Source: GCA-2708415 sp964353185
Lineage (GTDB): Bacteria > Pseudomonadota > Alphaproteobacteria > Micavibrionales > Micavibrionaceae
Length of the DNA: 64,000 nucleotides
Direction of reading: 5' to 3'
Assembly: GCA_964353185.1 (NCBI GenBank)
Contig: CAYGUV010000006.1
Span: forward strand, 1-64,000
Position 1 is the first letter of the stretch, and each line of letters starts with the position of its first letter. Made by a program: the position numbers and the translations under genes. Positions 53,106 through 61,659 of the stretch are shown one piece after another. The notes under the pieces are model-generated. The model made no database searches. It had not been told where the DNA came from and was given only the letters and a program-made list of their open reading frames with translations.

Positions 53106-53564
53106 ATGAAAATCGACTCAAAAGCTATTAAAAAACTCGCTGAATTGTTAGAGGAAACGGGTTTAAACGAAATTGAAGTGGCCGAAGGCGATCAGATGAT
53201 CCGCGTTAATCGTGGCATGTTGATGGGCGCAGCAGCGCCAATGGTTCCAACGCCATTCCCAATGCATTCTGATCCTACTGTTCCACAAGCGGCCAATACT
53301 GAGCTGCCATCTACAGTGACGGGCGACCATCCGGGTGCAGTCACATCACCGATGGTGGGGACTGTATATTGTGCACCAGAGCCAGATGCGCCAAACTTTG
53401 TTAAAAAAGGTGATAGTGTTAGCGAAGGCGACACGCTTGTGATTATTGAGGCAATGAAAGTGATGAATCCAATCAAAGCCCATAAATCAGGAACAGTGAC
53501 ACAAGTATTAGCCGAAAACGGCCAGCCAATTGAATTTGGTGATGTCATTATGGTGATTGAATAA
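53106..53564 (+). CDS. accB: Biotin carboxyl carrier protein of acetyl-CoA carboxylase
   Basis: A 152-residue carrier. The biotinyl lysine is K118 in EAMKVMNPIKA; an N-terminal helix, a Pro/Ala-rich linker (about 40-75) and the thumb-containing lipoyl-like domain are in order. It delivers carboxybiotin for malonyl-CoA, the substrate of FabD at 18.4 kb. Confidence 0.96.
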   Translation: MKIDSKAIKKLAELLEETGLNEIEVAEGDQMIRVNRGMLMGAAAPMVPTPFPMHSDPTVPQAANTELPSTVTGDHPGAVTSPMVGTVYCAPEPDAPNFVKKGDSVSEGDTLVIIEAMKVMNPIKAHKSGTVTQVLAENGQPIEFGDVIMVIE

Positions 53565-53621
53565 ATTTCAATGACCACTATCTGGTTCTCGCCAAAACAC
53601 TTATGATGATTGAGCTATAAA

Positions 53622-54983
53622 ATGTTTAAAAAAATTCTAATCGCAAACCGTGGTGAAATTGCCCTTCGTATTATTCGTGCGTGTCGCGAAATGGGCATTC
53701 AATCTGTCGCGGTACATTCAACAGCCGACGCCAATTCAATGGCGGTACGATTGGCTGATGAATCAGTATGTATTGGCCCCGCACAAAGTAAGGATAGCTA
53801 TCTAAACATTCCGTCTATCTTAACCGCAGCGGCCATAACTGGCGCAGACGCCATTCACCCTGGATATGGTTTTTTATCAGAAAATGCAGAATTTGCGCAT
53901 ATGATTGAAGAACATGGCTTTACCTTTATCGGGCCCAAGCCAGAGCATATCGAAAAAATGGGCGATAAAGTCATGGCGAAAAAAACCGTCATTGCCTTGG
54001 GCTTGCCCGTTGTTCCCGGATCCCCCGGCGCCGTTGAAAGCGTTGAAGAAGGGTTAGCCATTTGCCGTGACGCAGGCTACCCCGTTATCATTAAGGCCGC
54101 ATCAGGTGGCGGTGGTAAAGGGATGCAAGTCGTACGCAGCGATGAAGAATTTCAAGAAGCCTTTACAACCGCCCGCCGTGAGGCCGCCGCAAACTTTGGC
54201 GATGATACAGTTTACATTGAAAAATATTTGGAAAAACCGCGCCATATCGAGATCCAAGTTTTTGGTGATAAGCATGGCAATGGTATCCATTTAGGCGAAC
54301 GTGATTGTTCCATCCAACGTCGTCATCAAAAATTAATCGAAGAAGCCCCTTCCCCAACCTTGACCGAGAAAGAGCGTGCGGAAATTGGCTCGCTCTCCGC
54401 GCGTATGGTGCGTGACATGGGGTATGTTGGCGCAGGAACGATTGAATATTTATATGAAGATGGAAATTTCTATTTCATGGAAATGAACACACGTATACAG
54501 GTGGAACACCCCGTGACGGAAATGATTACCGGTATTGACTTAATCGCCGAGCAAATCAAGGTGGCGTATGGTGAGCCATTGACATTAAACAAAGAAAATA
54601 TTCGTCTGCGTGGTCATGCTATAGAAGTGCGTATTAACGCCGAAGACCCAGAAACATTTGTGCCATCCCCTGGTAAAATCAAACAATTTCATGCACCAGG
54701 CGGGTTAGGTATACGTTTTGATAGCGCTATTTATGGTGGTTATTCAATACCGCCTTATTACGATTCCATGATTGGTAAATTAATTGTGCATGGCCGTAAC
54801 CGCGAAGAAGCCATCCGCCGTTTAAACCGCGCAATTGTTGAAACCGTGGTTGATGGGGTGAAAACAACATTGCCGCTGCATCAATGGATTATCAATCAAG
54901 ACGCCTTTAAGTCAGGTGATTATAATATTCATTGGCTTGAAAAAGAGCTTGCAAAAAAAGCAGAAGCAAAAGCAAAGAAATAG
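53622..54983 (+). CDS. accC: Biotin carboxylase subunit of acetyl-CoA carboxylase
   Basis: A 453-residue ATP-grasp enzyme. KILIANRGEIALRIIRACRE at the start, the glycine-rich loop KAASGGGGKGMQVV, FMEMNTRIQVEHPVTEMITG and RGHAIEVRINAEDP are typical. The ATG at 53622 is preferred to the TTG at 53610 because MFKKILIANRGE matches the family start. A short Lys-rich tail (KKAEAKAKK) follows. Confidence 0.97.
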   Translation: MFKKILIANRGEIALRIIRACREMGIQSVAVHSTADANSMAVRLADESVCIGPAQSKDSYLNIPSILTAAAITGADAIHPGYGFLSENAEFAHMIEEHGFTFIGPKPEHIEKMGDKVMAKKTVIALGLPVVPGSPGAVESVEEGLAICRDAGYPVIIKAASGGGGKGMQVVRSDEEFQEAFTTARREAAANFGDDTVYIEKYLEKPRHIEIQVFGDKHGNGIHLGERDCSIQRRHQKLIEEAPSPTLTEKERAEIGSLSARMVRDMGYVGAGTIEYLYEDGNFYFMEMNTRIQVEHPVTEMITGIDLIAEQIKVAYGEPLTLNKENIRLRGHAIEVRINAEDPETFVPSPGKIKQFHAPGGLGIRFDSAIYGGYSIPPYYDSMIGKLIVHGRNREEAIRRLNRAIVETVVDGVKTTLPLHQWIINQDAFKSGDYNIHWLEKELAKKAEAKAKK

Positions 54984-55001
54984 CTATATAATAACGGTAT
55001 T

Positions 55002-55676
55002 ATGTTTACCGAAACGTCCCCCGAATTATTTATTGCCGCTTATCGTCATGGCATATTTCCCATGGCCGAAGATGCCAATGACGCGCATTATGATTTCTAT
55101 GCACCAAACATGCGTGCATTACTGCCTATTTTAGATCTTCATATACCCAAAAGCCTGATGAAGGCCGTTAAAAAAGATCCATTTCAAATTAAGATAAATA
55201 CAGCCTTTGAAGCGGTCATATCCGCATGCGGAGAAAGCAATAAAGGCCGTGAGAGCACATGGATAAACGCGCCCATCAAAGAAACCTTTTTACAGCTACA
55301 TCAGATGGGATACGCCCATAGCATTGAATCTTGGCAAGGTGATAAGCTGGTTGGCGGCCTTTATGGTGTTGCGTTGGGGCGTGTTTTTTGTGGGGAAAGC
55401 ATGTTTTCACGCGCCAATAACGCCAGTAAAGTCGCCCTCGTTCATTTATGTGCGCGGCTGCATCTGGGAGGATTTGAATTGCTTGATTCTCAATTTTCAA
55501 ACCCACATCTCATACAATTTGCCTTATATGAAATTCCCCAAGAAGAGTATGCCAAGATGATACAAACCAAAATGGATAAAGCCGCGGATTTCTTGTTAAA
55601 AGAAAAAACACAAAAAGAAATTTTAGAAAACTATCTATCTACACGCGCCCGAAAAGAACGCTTTATTCGTAATTAG
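55002..55676 (+). CDS. aat: Leucyl/phenylalanyl-tRNA--protein transferase
   Basis: A 224-residue enzyme that adds Leu or Phe to proteins with N-terminal Arg/Lys, marking them for ClpS-ClpAP, both encoded at 58.7-61.4 kb. YRHGIFPMAED, STWINAPI, HSIESWQGDKLVGGLYGVALG and FCGESMFSRANNASK are typical. It is in the accB-accC-aat run and overlaps the DUF2155 gene by 14 bases at the 3' ends. Confidence 0.95.
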   Translation: MFTETSPELFIAAYRHGIFPMAEDANDAHYDFYAPNMRALLPILDLHIPKSLMKAVKKDPFQIKINTAFEAVISACGESNKGRESTWINAPIKETFLQLHQMGYAHSIESWQGDKLVGGLYGVALGRVFCGESMFSRANNASKVALVHLCARLHLGGFELLDSQFSNPHLIQFALYEIPQEEYAKMIQTKMDKAADFLLKEKTQKEILENYLSTRARKERFIRN

Positions 55677-56334
55677 AAATATCATCAATCATCGTGTCAA
55701 AAGGCTCTGCACGGATAATATTTTCGTTCTGCTCTAGATTCTCAATTTTTTCAATTGTCTCTGCGCTATCCTCGCTTTGATTATTCGTAGGCAATGTTTC
55801 TGATGCTTCATCAGTGATGATTTCATCTTCAACAACTTGATCATCGCTCAATTCACTTTCTTCATTTTCTGAAGCTGGTTCGTCGATTATGGTGTCATCA
55901 ATTTCAACATCATTCACAATAACTTTATTTTTAGGCTTTGCTTTCTCAGCATTTTCATCAAAACATTCCAAAACCCAAACGTCATAAACCGCGTGATCCA
56001 TGGCCGATACAGCGGGGGAGGACGAAAACATCCAGCCAGAAAATGCCCATTCAGACTTATCTTTACCAATTGGCACTTCCCAAATTTGTAAGAAAGCCGC
56101 ATTTTCAGGTGTATCCAAAGGTTCAGATTTTCGGCAAGCCTGAATTTTTATAAAAAGCGATCCATATTCAATCGTCTGGCCAACGCGACCTTCAAGGGTC
56201 ACTTTACGAGCCGTTGATTTATTCAAGGTTTGAATTTTAATTTGTGGCTGGTCAATCATTTCTGCATCAGCAGAAACAGGTATCATTAAAAGTAAAATGA
56301 AAAACGCAATAAAAAATTTATAAGAAAGTTTCAT
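55663..56334 (-). CDS. DUF2155 family exported protein
   Basis: A 223-residue secreted protein: signal peptide (1-24, SADAE), then the DUF2155 domain (about 30-130: KVTLEGRVGQTIEYGSLFIK, AFLQIWEVP, SEWAFSGWMFSSSPA with the VYDVWVLEC end). After the domain there is an unusual acidic, low-complexity tail of about 85 residues (Glu/Asp/Ser). Family function unknown; conserved next to mlaD and aat in alphaproteobacteria. It is the last gene of a minus-strand set with mlaD. Confidence 0.85.
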   Translation of the reverse strand: MKLSYKFFIAFFILLLMIPVSADAEMIDQPQIKIQTLNKSTARKVTLEGRVGQTIEYGSLFIKIQACRKSEPLDTPENAAFLQIWEVPIGKDKSEWAFSGWMFSSSPAVSAMDHAVYDVWVLECFDENAEKAKPKNKVIVNDVEIDDTIIDEPASENEESELSDDQVVEDEIITDEASETLPTNNQSEDSAETIEKIENLEQNENIIRAEPFDTMIDDISNYE

Positions 56335-56343
56335 AAGAGGAGA

Positions 56344-56811
56344 TTAATTATTTTCTTTGTCTTTTTCACCATCAGACATACTAAAGATAAATTGCCCCAA
56401 TAACTGTTCAAGGTTTTGCGGTGCTTGGGTATATTCAATGCTTCCGCCATCGGCGATATAGTCTTCGGATGCTCCCGGCTCTAACTGCATGTATAATCCA
56501 CCGAGTAAGCTTTCGCTGCTGATGAAGGCCGCCGTATCTTGGGGTAGTTGCACAGACTTTTTAATGTCCATCGTGACGTCTGCCAAATATGTTTGTTCAT
56601 CCAATGTAATCTTAGAGACTTGGCCAATTTTCACACCGCTAATGACAACCTTATCACCGACACCCAAACCACCGATACCTGAAAAACGTGCGCTGACCTC
56701 ATACCCATCGGTTGACCCAATACTGGCAGAAGAATAACTAAAGACTAAAAATAAAACAGCCCCGCCCAAAACGACGGCGCCCAATACAGTTTCAATTACA
56801 TTTTTTTTCAT
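56344..56811 (-). CDS. mlaD: MlaD-like MCE-domain lipid-binding protein
   Basis: A 155-residue inner-membrane-anchored protein with a single MCE domain that binds phospholipids for the MlaE-MlaF transporter (25.0-26.6 kb). The membrane segment is residues 5-27; the domain includes ARFSGIGGLGVGDKVVISG and SLLGGLYMQLEPG. The start at 56811 is right for the family; an in-frame upstream extension would overlap NDUFA12 out of frame. The partner genes lie 30 kb away, which is the usual split in alphaproteobacteria. Confidence 0.92.
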   Translation of the reverse strand: MKKNVIETVLGAVVLGGAVLFLVFSYSSASIGSTDGYEVSARFSGIGGLGVGDKVVISGVKIGQVSKITLDEQTYLADVTMDIKKSVQLPQDTAAFISSESLLGGLYMQLEPGASEDYIADGGSIEYTQAPQNLEQLLGQFIFSMSDGEKDKENN

Positions 56812-56924
56812 TTTATATTCTTTCTTATCTTTTGCCTTAATCGTGAAAACACAATTTGCTCTCATAAATTCAATCTTTTTTTCGTCCTCGCGCCTGCGCG
56901 CTGACGGTTCCCCCCAAAAAGTCT

Positions 56925-57320
56925 TTATTCTGGTGGCGTCCATGCCTCGTAATCGCCAGTTGTTTTTGGCCGCTTGCCCTCTTTTAAAATATGACCCGGC
57001 GGACGATAAGCGCCATCCGTTCCTGTTAAATTCTTTTGCGGCGGTTTTTGCCATTTACGGCGGAATGATTGTTCATCATTGCTGGGGACTTCGTCCGTTT
57101 GATGATGCATCCATCCATGCCATTCTGGGGGAATCATAGTCGCCTCGGCCACGCCGTTATAAACCACCCAGCGGCGGTCGCGTTTATACCCTTTTCGGGG
57201 TTTTGCCTTATAATATTTATTGCCGTAAAGGTCTTTTCCAACAGGTTTTGCCCCGCTAAAAAGCTTGGTAAATTGCATGGCAGCAGGTGATAGCACCCCT
57301 AAATATTTAAATAATCCCAT
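56925..57320 (-). CDS. NDUFA12-type NADH:ubiquinone oxidoreductase accessory protein
   Basis: A 131-residue homologue of the mitochondrial complex I NDUFA12/B17.2 subunit. GKDLYGNKYYKAKPRKGYKRDRRWVVYNG and PPEWHGWMHHQTDEVP are the family core; the C-terminal half is Pro/Lys-rich and unfolded-looking. Its presence is a strong marker for alphaproteobacteria and matches the conserved order NDUFA12-mlaD-DUF2155. Its part in complex I assembly or stability in bacteria is inferred from homology. Confidence 0.93.
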   Translation of the reverse strand: MGLFKYLGVLSPAAMQFTKLFSGAKPVGKDLYGNKYYKAKPRKGYKRDRRWVVYNGVAEATMIPPEWHGWMHHQTDEVPSNDEQSFRRKWQKPPQKNLTGTDGAYRPPGHILKEGKRPKTTGDYEAWTPPE

Positions 57321-57396
57321 CGAGGGTCCTTAAATTTCTTTTCGACCCATAAGAAATGGCGTAAAAAGACAAAGAAATCAAGAGAAAGAGGATGAA

Positions 57397-57876
57397 ATGA
57401 CCCAACTACCCCACATCATCGAAGAAAATTTAAAAAAACATGGCTATGAATTACCAGAATCCGTACCTCCTTTGTTTAATTACCTACCCTATGTCGTAAG
57501 CGGCAATACTGTCTTTGTGGCGGGTCAGGTGCCCATTGGCGGCGCGCAAGACTATAAAGGCAAAGTGGGCGATGATGTTGATATGGATACCGCGCAGGCC
57601 GCCGCGCGTCAATGTGCGCTCAATATCCTGACCCAAGTGCGCGATGCCATTGCGGGCGATTGGGGCCGTGTGGTCAAATGCGTCAAATTAGGCGGATTTG
57701 TCAATTGCCACCCTGATTATACCGATATGTCGTTGGTTATAAATGCGGCCTCTGACCTAATGGTGGAGGTATTGGGCGAAGATATTGGTAAGCATGCAAG
57801 GTTCGCCGTTGGCGCGCCGTCCCTACCCGCAGGATTTGCGGTGGAGATTGATGCGGTATTTGAGATACGTGTTTAA
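57397..57876 (+). CDS. RidA-family enamine/imine deaminase
   Basis: A 159-residue YjgF/YER057c/UK114-type protein of the longer subgroup. GNTVFVAGQVPIGG, DMDTAQAAARQCALNIL, VVKCVKLGGFVNC and PSLPAGFAVEIDAVFEIRV are typical; the usual catalytic Arg (RidA R105) is replaced, since APSLPAGFAVEI lacks it, so deaminase activity is uncertain. Divergent from NDUFA12 with 76 bases between. Confidence 0.88.
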   Translation: MTQLPHIIEENLKKHGYELPESVPPLFNYLPYVVSGNTVFVAGQVPIGGAQDYKGKVGDDVDMDTAQAAARQCALNILTQVRDAIAGDWGRVVKCVKLGGFVNCHPDYTDMSLVINAASDLMVEVLGEDIGKHARFAVGAPSLPAGFAVEIDAVFEIRV

Positions 57877-57974
57877 GCCGTCAACGCCGCTTTTTAAGAA
57901 GTGCCAATCAGATAATCGAAGAGCAAGTGCAAGAACGCTAGGCTAGAAAAAATAAATTTGTGGTAAGATTGAAT

Positions 57975-58688
57975 ATGATGAAGAACACCTATAAAAATTA
58001 TCAAAGCGGTAACGCAATTGTTATTATTTTTATTGCCATTGCCCTTTTCGCGGCCTTGGCGGTCGTATTTAATCAATCAAGCCGAACCAGCACGGGATTT
58101 ATCAGCGATAGCCAAGCAAACACATACGCCAATCAAATTATCTCATACGGCAACCAAGTCAAAGATGCTGTAAAACGATTACAGCTTAGGGGATGCGCAG
58201 ATACGCAGATCAGTTTTGAAAATAATACTATTGCTGGGTACGTCAATGGCAACGCACCCACAGATGAAAAATGCCATGTGTTTTCGTCTGCAGGAGGGGG
58301 ATTAAGTTGGAATAACCCATCATCCGGAATTAATAATGGAGAAAATTGGTTCTTCAGTGGTCGATCTTATTTTTATGGTGTTGGCACTACTGGCGGCGCG
58401 TCAGGAGCTGAATTGTGGATGTCATTAATTGTTAATCGTGAGATTTGCTACAAACTTACATCAATATTATTAAAGACTCCTATTGCATCTGATTTAGATA
58501 TTACAGAAGGAAGTCTGAACATTACAAATCCTGGTAGCTATTTACAATTTCAAGGTAGTTATAATACTGGCACTGGCGTAGGAGATGATGCAGATTTAAG
58601 AGATATTTCAGAAAACGAATTATCTTATTGTATTTGGATGGATGATACGGATCAATATCTATACGCAAAAGTCTTACTTGCGCGATAA
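57975..58688 (+). CDS. Pilin-like exported protein, paralogue A
   Basis: A 237-residue protein, no known family recognised. A short basic start is followed by QSG-NAIVIIFIAIALFAAL, a prepilin-like Gly/hydrophobic boundary without the usual Glu5, then a polar region with YGNQVKDAVKRLQLRGCADTQISF and Cys at several positions. It ends in YLYAKVLLAR. Paralogue B at 63.0 kb shares this layout. The ATG at 57975 is preferred to GTG 57960; no strong ribosome site. Convergent with clpA. Likely an extracellular filament or secretion-related minor pilin. Confidence 0.65.
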   Translation: MMKNTYKNYQSGNAIVIIFIAIALFAALAVVFNQSSRTSTGFISDSQANTYANQIISYGNQVKDAVKRLQLRGCADTQISFENNTIAGYVNGNAPTDEKCHVFSSAGGGLSWNNPSSGINNGENWFFSGRSYFYGVGTTGGASGAELWMSLIVNREICYKLTSILLKTPIASDLDITEGSLNITNPGSYLQFQGSYNTGTGVGDDADLRDISENELSYCIWMDDTDQYLYAKVLLAR

Positions 58689-58689
58689 G

Positions 58690-61005
58690 CTACTTTACAG
58701 TTTCTTTATCATCTGATTTTTTTGCCTTTTCCTTTTTTGGGTTTGGGTTTGGCTTATAGGTGAACTTTAAATCACCATCTTTTTCATCGATCTTAATCTC
58801 CCCCCCATTGACCAATTCACCAAATAAAATTTCTTCTGCCAGCGGTTTTTTGATTTTTTCCTGAATAACGCGCCCTAAGGGTCTTGCGCCCATCGCGGGG
58901 TCAAACCCTTCTTTGGCCAAATATTGACGCGCGCCTTCGGACAACATAATTGATACGTTCTTTTCAGATAATTGTGCCTCCAGCTGTGCCATGAATTTAT
59001 CGACGACTTTGGCAACTGTTTCTTGCTTAAGCGCGCTAAATGGAACAATTGCATCCAAACGGTTTCTAAATTCAGGGGAGAACATTTTATTAATCGCTTC
59101 GCTATCTTCACCAATACGCACTTCACGTGTAAACCCAACGGGTGCGCGCGCCATTTCGGCCGCGCCCGCATTGGTCGTCATGATAAGAATCACATTGCGA
59201 AAATCAATTGTTTTACCGTTATTATCCGTTAGCTTCCCGTAATCCATCACCTGTAATAAGATATTATAAATATCAGGATGCGCCTTTTCAATTTCATCCA
59301 AAAGCAAAACACAATGGGGGTTTTGATCGATTTTATCAGTTAATAAGCCGCCCTGTTCAAACCCAACATAACCAGGAGGTGAGCCGATGAGGCGTGCCAC
59401 GGCGTGACGTTCCATATATTCAGACATATCAAAACGTGCAAGCTCAACGCCCATTGATTTTGAAAGTTGTCGCGCGACTTCGGTTTTACCAACGCCTGTG
59501 GGGCCGCTAAATAAATAACAACCAATTGGTTTATCCGCATCACGTAGGCCTGCGCGTGATAATTTAATCGCATCTGAAATCATATCGATGGCATTATCTT
59601 GGTCAAAGACAAGTGTTTTCAAATCACGTTCTAAATTCTTAAGCGCGGTTTTATCATCTTTAGTTAATGATTTAGATGGGATACGCGCAATAATGGCGAC
59701 GACTTCTTCGATGTCTTCAATCTCTATCAGCTTCTTACGTAGGTTTTCAGGGAGGAGTTTTTGAGCCGCCCCTACTTCATCAATAATATCGATGGCCTTA
59801 TCCGGTAACTTACGATCACCGATATATTTAGCAGAAAGTTCAACCGCAGCTTTTATTGCCTCATCCGTGTAGTCAACATCGTGATGCGCCGCGTAATATT
59901 TTTTAAGGCCTTTTAAAATATCAATGGCTTCATCGATAGTTGGCTCTACCACGTCAATTTTTTGGAAACGGCGCACAAGCGCACGGTCTTTTTCAAAATG
60001 GTTGCGATATTCTTTATAAGTCGTTGACCCAATACATTTTAAAGTACCGTTCGATAAGCTTGGCTTTAATAGGTTTGAGGCATCCATCGCCCCACCGCTG
60101 GTTGCGCCCGCGCCAATTATCGTATGAATTTCATCAATGAATAATACGGCTTCATCAATTTTTTCTAATTCCTTTAGCACGGCCTTTATCCGTTCTTCAA
60201 AGTCACCACGATAGCGCGTTCCCGCCAATAAAGCGCCCATATCAAGGGAGTATATAACCGCATCTTTCAAAACATCAGGCACATCGCCATCAATAATTTT
60301 TTTGGCTAGCCCTTCAGCAATGGCAGTTTTACCAACGCCAGGGTCACCAACATAAAGTGGGTTGTTTTTTGAACGGCGGCATAAAATTTGTATCGTGCGG
60401 TTTACCTCTTTGGCGCGCCCAATAAGCGTATCAATTTTTCCATCAGCGGCTTTTTCATTTAAATTTTTGCAATAGGCTTTTAAAGCTTCTTGTCCTGTTT
60501 TAACGCCTTCACCAGTATGTTCGTCTTCGGGGTCTGTGCCTGTCACCGGTTTTGGGTCTGTACTTAACCCCGGCACCTTGGCAATACCGTGTGAGATATA
60601 ATTCACCGCGTCAAAGCGGGTCATTTCTTGTTCTTGTAAAAAGAATACGGCATGACTTTCACGTTCTGAGAACATCGCCACCAAAACATTTGCGCCTGTA
60701 ACCTCTTCCCGTCCTGAAGATTGGACATGGATGGCCGCACGTTGCAGGACACGTTGAAAGGCGGTTGTTGGTTTGGCCTCTTCGGTTTCTTCGGTTTTTA
60801 AATAATCTAATTCGCGCTCTAAATATTTTTCGATTTTCTCGCGTAAGTCGTCAATATTTATGCCACAAGAGCGCAGAACGGCCATGGCATCTTGGTCGCG
60901 TGTCAACGCAAATAACAAATGCTCCAACGTGGCATATTCATGCCCACGTTTTGTGGCCTCAGCCAGTGCTTTATGAAGGGATTGTTCTAAATTACGTGAC
61001 AGCAT
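58690..61005 (-). CDS. clpA: ATP-dependent Clp protease ATPase subunit ClpA
   Basis: A 771-residue AAA+ unfoldase. An N-domain with Clp repeats (1-150), D1 with Walker A GDPGVGKTAIAEGLAKK (about 225), D2 with GPTGVGKTEVARQL (about 515) and the Pore/IGL region are in order; KADKSDD-like Lys-rich tail at the end. It unfolds substrates for ClpP (not in this window) and takes N-degron clients from ClpS. Four bases after clpS. Confidence 0.96.
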   Translation of the reverse strand: MLSRNLEQSLHKALAEATKRGHEYATLEHLLFALTRDQDAMAVLRSCGINIDDLREKIEKYLERELDYLKTEETEEAKPTTAFQRVLQRAAIHVQSSGREEVTGANVLVAMFSERESHAVFFLQEQEMTRFDAVNYISHGIAKVPGLSTDPKPVTGTDPEDEHTGEGVKTGQEALKAYCKNLNEKAADGKIDTLIGRAKEVNRTIQILCRRSKNNPLYVGDPGVGKTAIAEGLAKKIIDGDVPDVLKDAVIYSLDMGALLAGTRYRGDFEERIKAVLKELEKIDEAVLFIDEIHTIIGAGATSGGAMDASNLLKPSLSNGTLKCIGSTTYKEYRNHFEKDRALVRRFQKIDVVEPTIDEAIDILKGLKKYYAAHHDVDYTDEAIKAAVELSAKYIGDRKLPDKAIDIIDEVGAAQKLLPENLRKKLIEIEDIEEVVAIIARIPSKSLTKDDKTALKNLERDLKTLVFDQDNAIDMISDAIKLSRAGLRDADKPIGCYLFSGPTGVGKTEVARQLSKSMGVELARFDMSEYMERHAVARLIGSPPGYVGFEQGGLLTDKIDQNPHCVLLLDEIEKAHPDIYNILLQVMDYGKLTDNNGKTIDFRNVILIMTTNAGAAEMARAPVGFTREVRIGEDSEAINKMFSPEFRNRLDAIVPFSALKQETVAKVVDKFMAQLEAQLSEKNVSIMLSEGARQYLAKEGFDPAMGARPLGRVIQEKIKKPLAEEILFGELVNGGEIKIDEKDGDLKFTYKPNPNPKKEKAKKSDDKETVK

Positions 61006-61009
61006 TTAA

Positions 61010-61432
61010 TTACTCCTTCTCCATTGTGCATTGTAGCGGTTGTTCGTTGGCACGGGCAAAATCCATGACTTGCGCGACTTTGGTTTCGGCAACCTCATAG
61101 GTAAATATACCACAAATCCCCACCCCGCGGCGATGAACATGCAACATGATATCGGTTGATTCCTGTCTGTTCTTATTAAAGAATTTTTCCAGAATATGGA
61201 CCACAAATTCCATTGGCGTGTAATCGTCGTTTAATAACAACACCTTATACATAGAAGGCTTTTTGGTTTTTGGTTTAGGTTTTAATAAAAGACCCGATTC
61301 TTTTTCCGCATCTGGGGCGTTTTCATCCATTCCTTCGCCAGAGTCGTGATCGCCATCATGCGGCAGATCATCACCCGATTCATTCGAATAAATTTTATGA
61401 CTTAAAAATTTGTTTTTAGGTTGTTGTATCAT
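61010..61432 (-). CDS. clpS: ClpS adaptor of the N-degron pathway
   Basis: A 140-residue adaptor that delivers proteins with N-terminal Leu, Phe, Trp or Tyr to ClpA. The domain begins at YKVLLLNDDYTPMEFVV and includes ILEKFF, HVHRRGVGICGIFTYEVAETK and DFARANEQPLQ; a 45-residue acidic N-terminal extension (SGDDLPHDGDHDSGEG) precedes it. Its substrates can be made by Aat at 55.0 kb. First gene of clpS-clpA. Confidence 0.95.
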   Translation of the reverse strand: MIQQPKNKFLSHKIYSNESGDDLPHDGDHDSGEGMDENAPDAEKESGLLLKPKPKTKKPSMYKVLLLNDDYTPMEFVVHILEKFFNKNRQESTDIMLHVHRRGVGICGIFTYEVAETKVAQVMDFARANEQPLQCTMEKE

Positions 61433-61659
61433 GGATAATATTTGTAAACTATAACGGTTAATCTCTGATTAAATATCTTATCCCAATTGTGTTAAAATAC
61501 AATGTAATCGGGTGAATAAACCAAGATAACAAACTATTCTTGAATAGTTTAGTACCCATCATTGTCAAAGCGCCCGTTCTTTGGCAGAATCATATGTTAA
61601 TCTGTAGAATACAGAAAAGCTATGCGTCAATTATATGTAAATTTGCCAGAGGAGGCATT

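Noticed and set aside
57894..58076. Small minus-strand ORF over the start of pilin-like paralogue A
   Set aside because: Antisense to the hydrophobic N-terminal segment; the paralogue at 63 kb confirms the plus frame.
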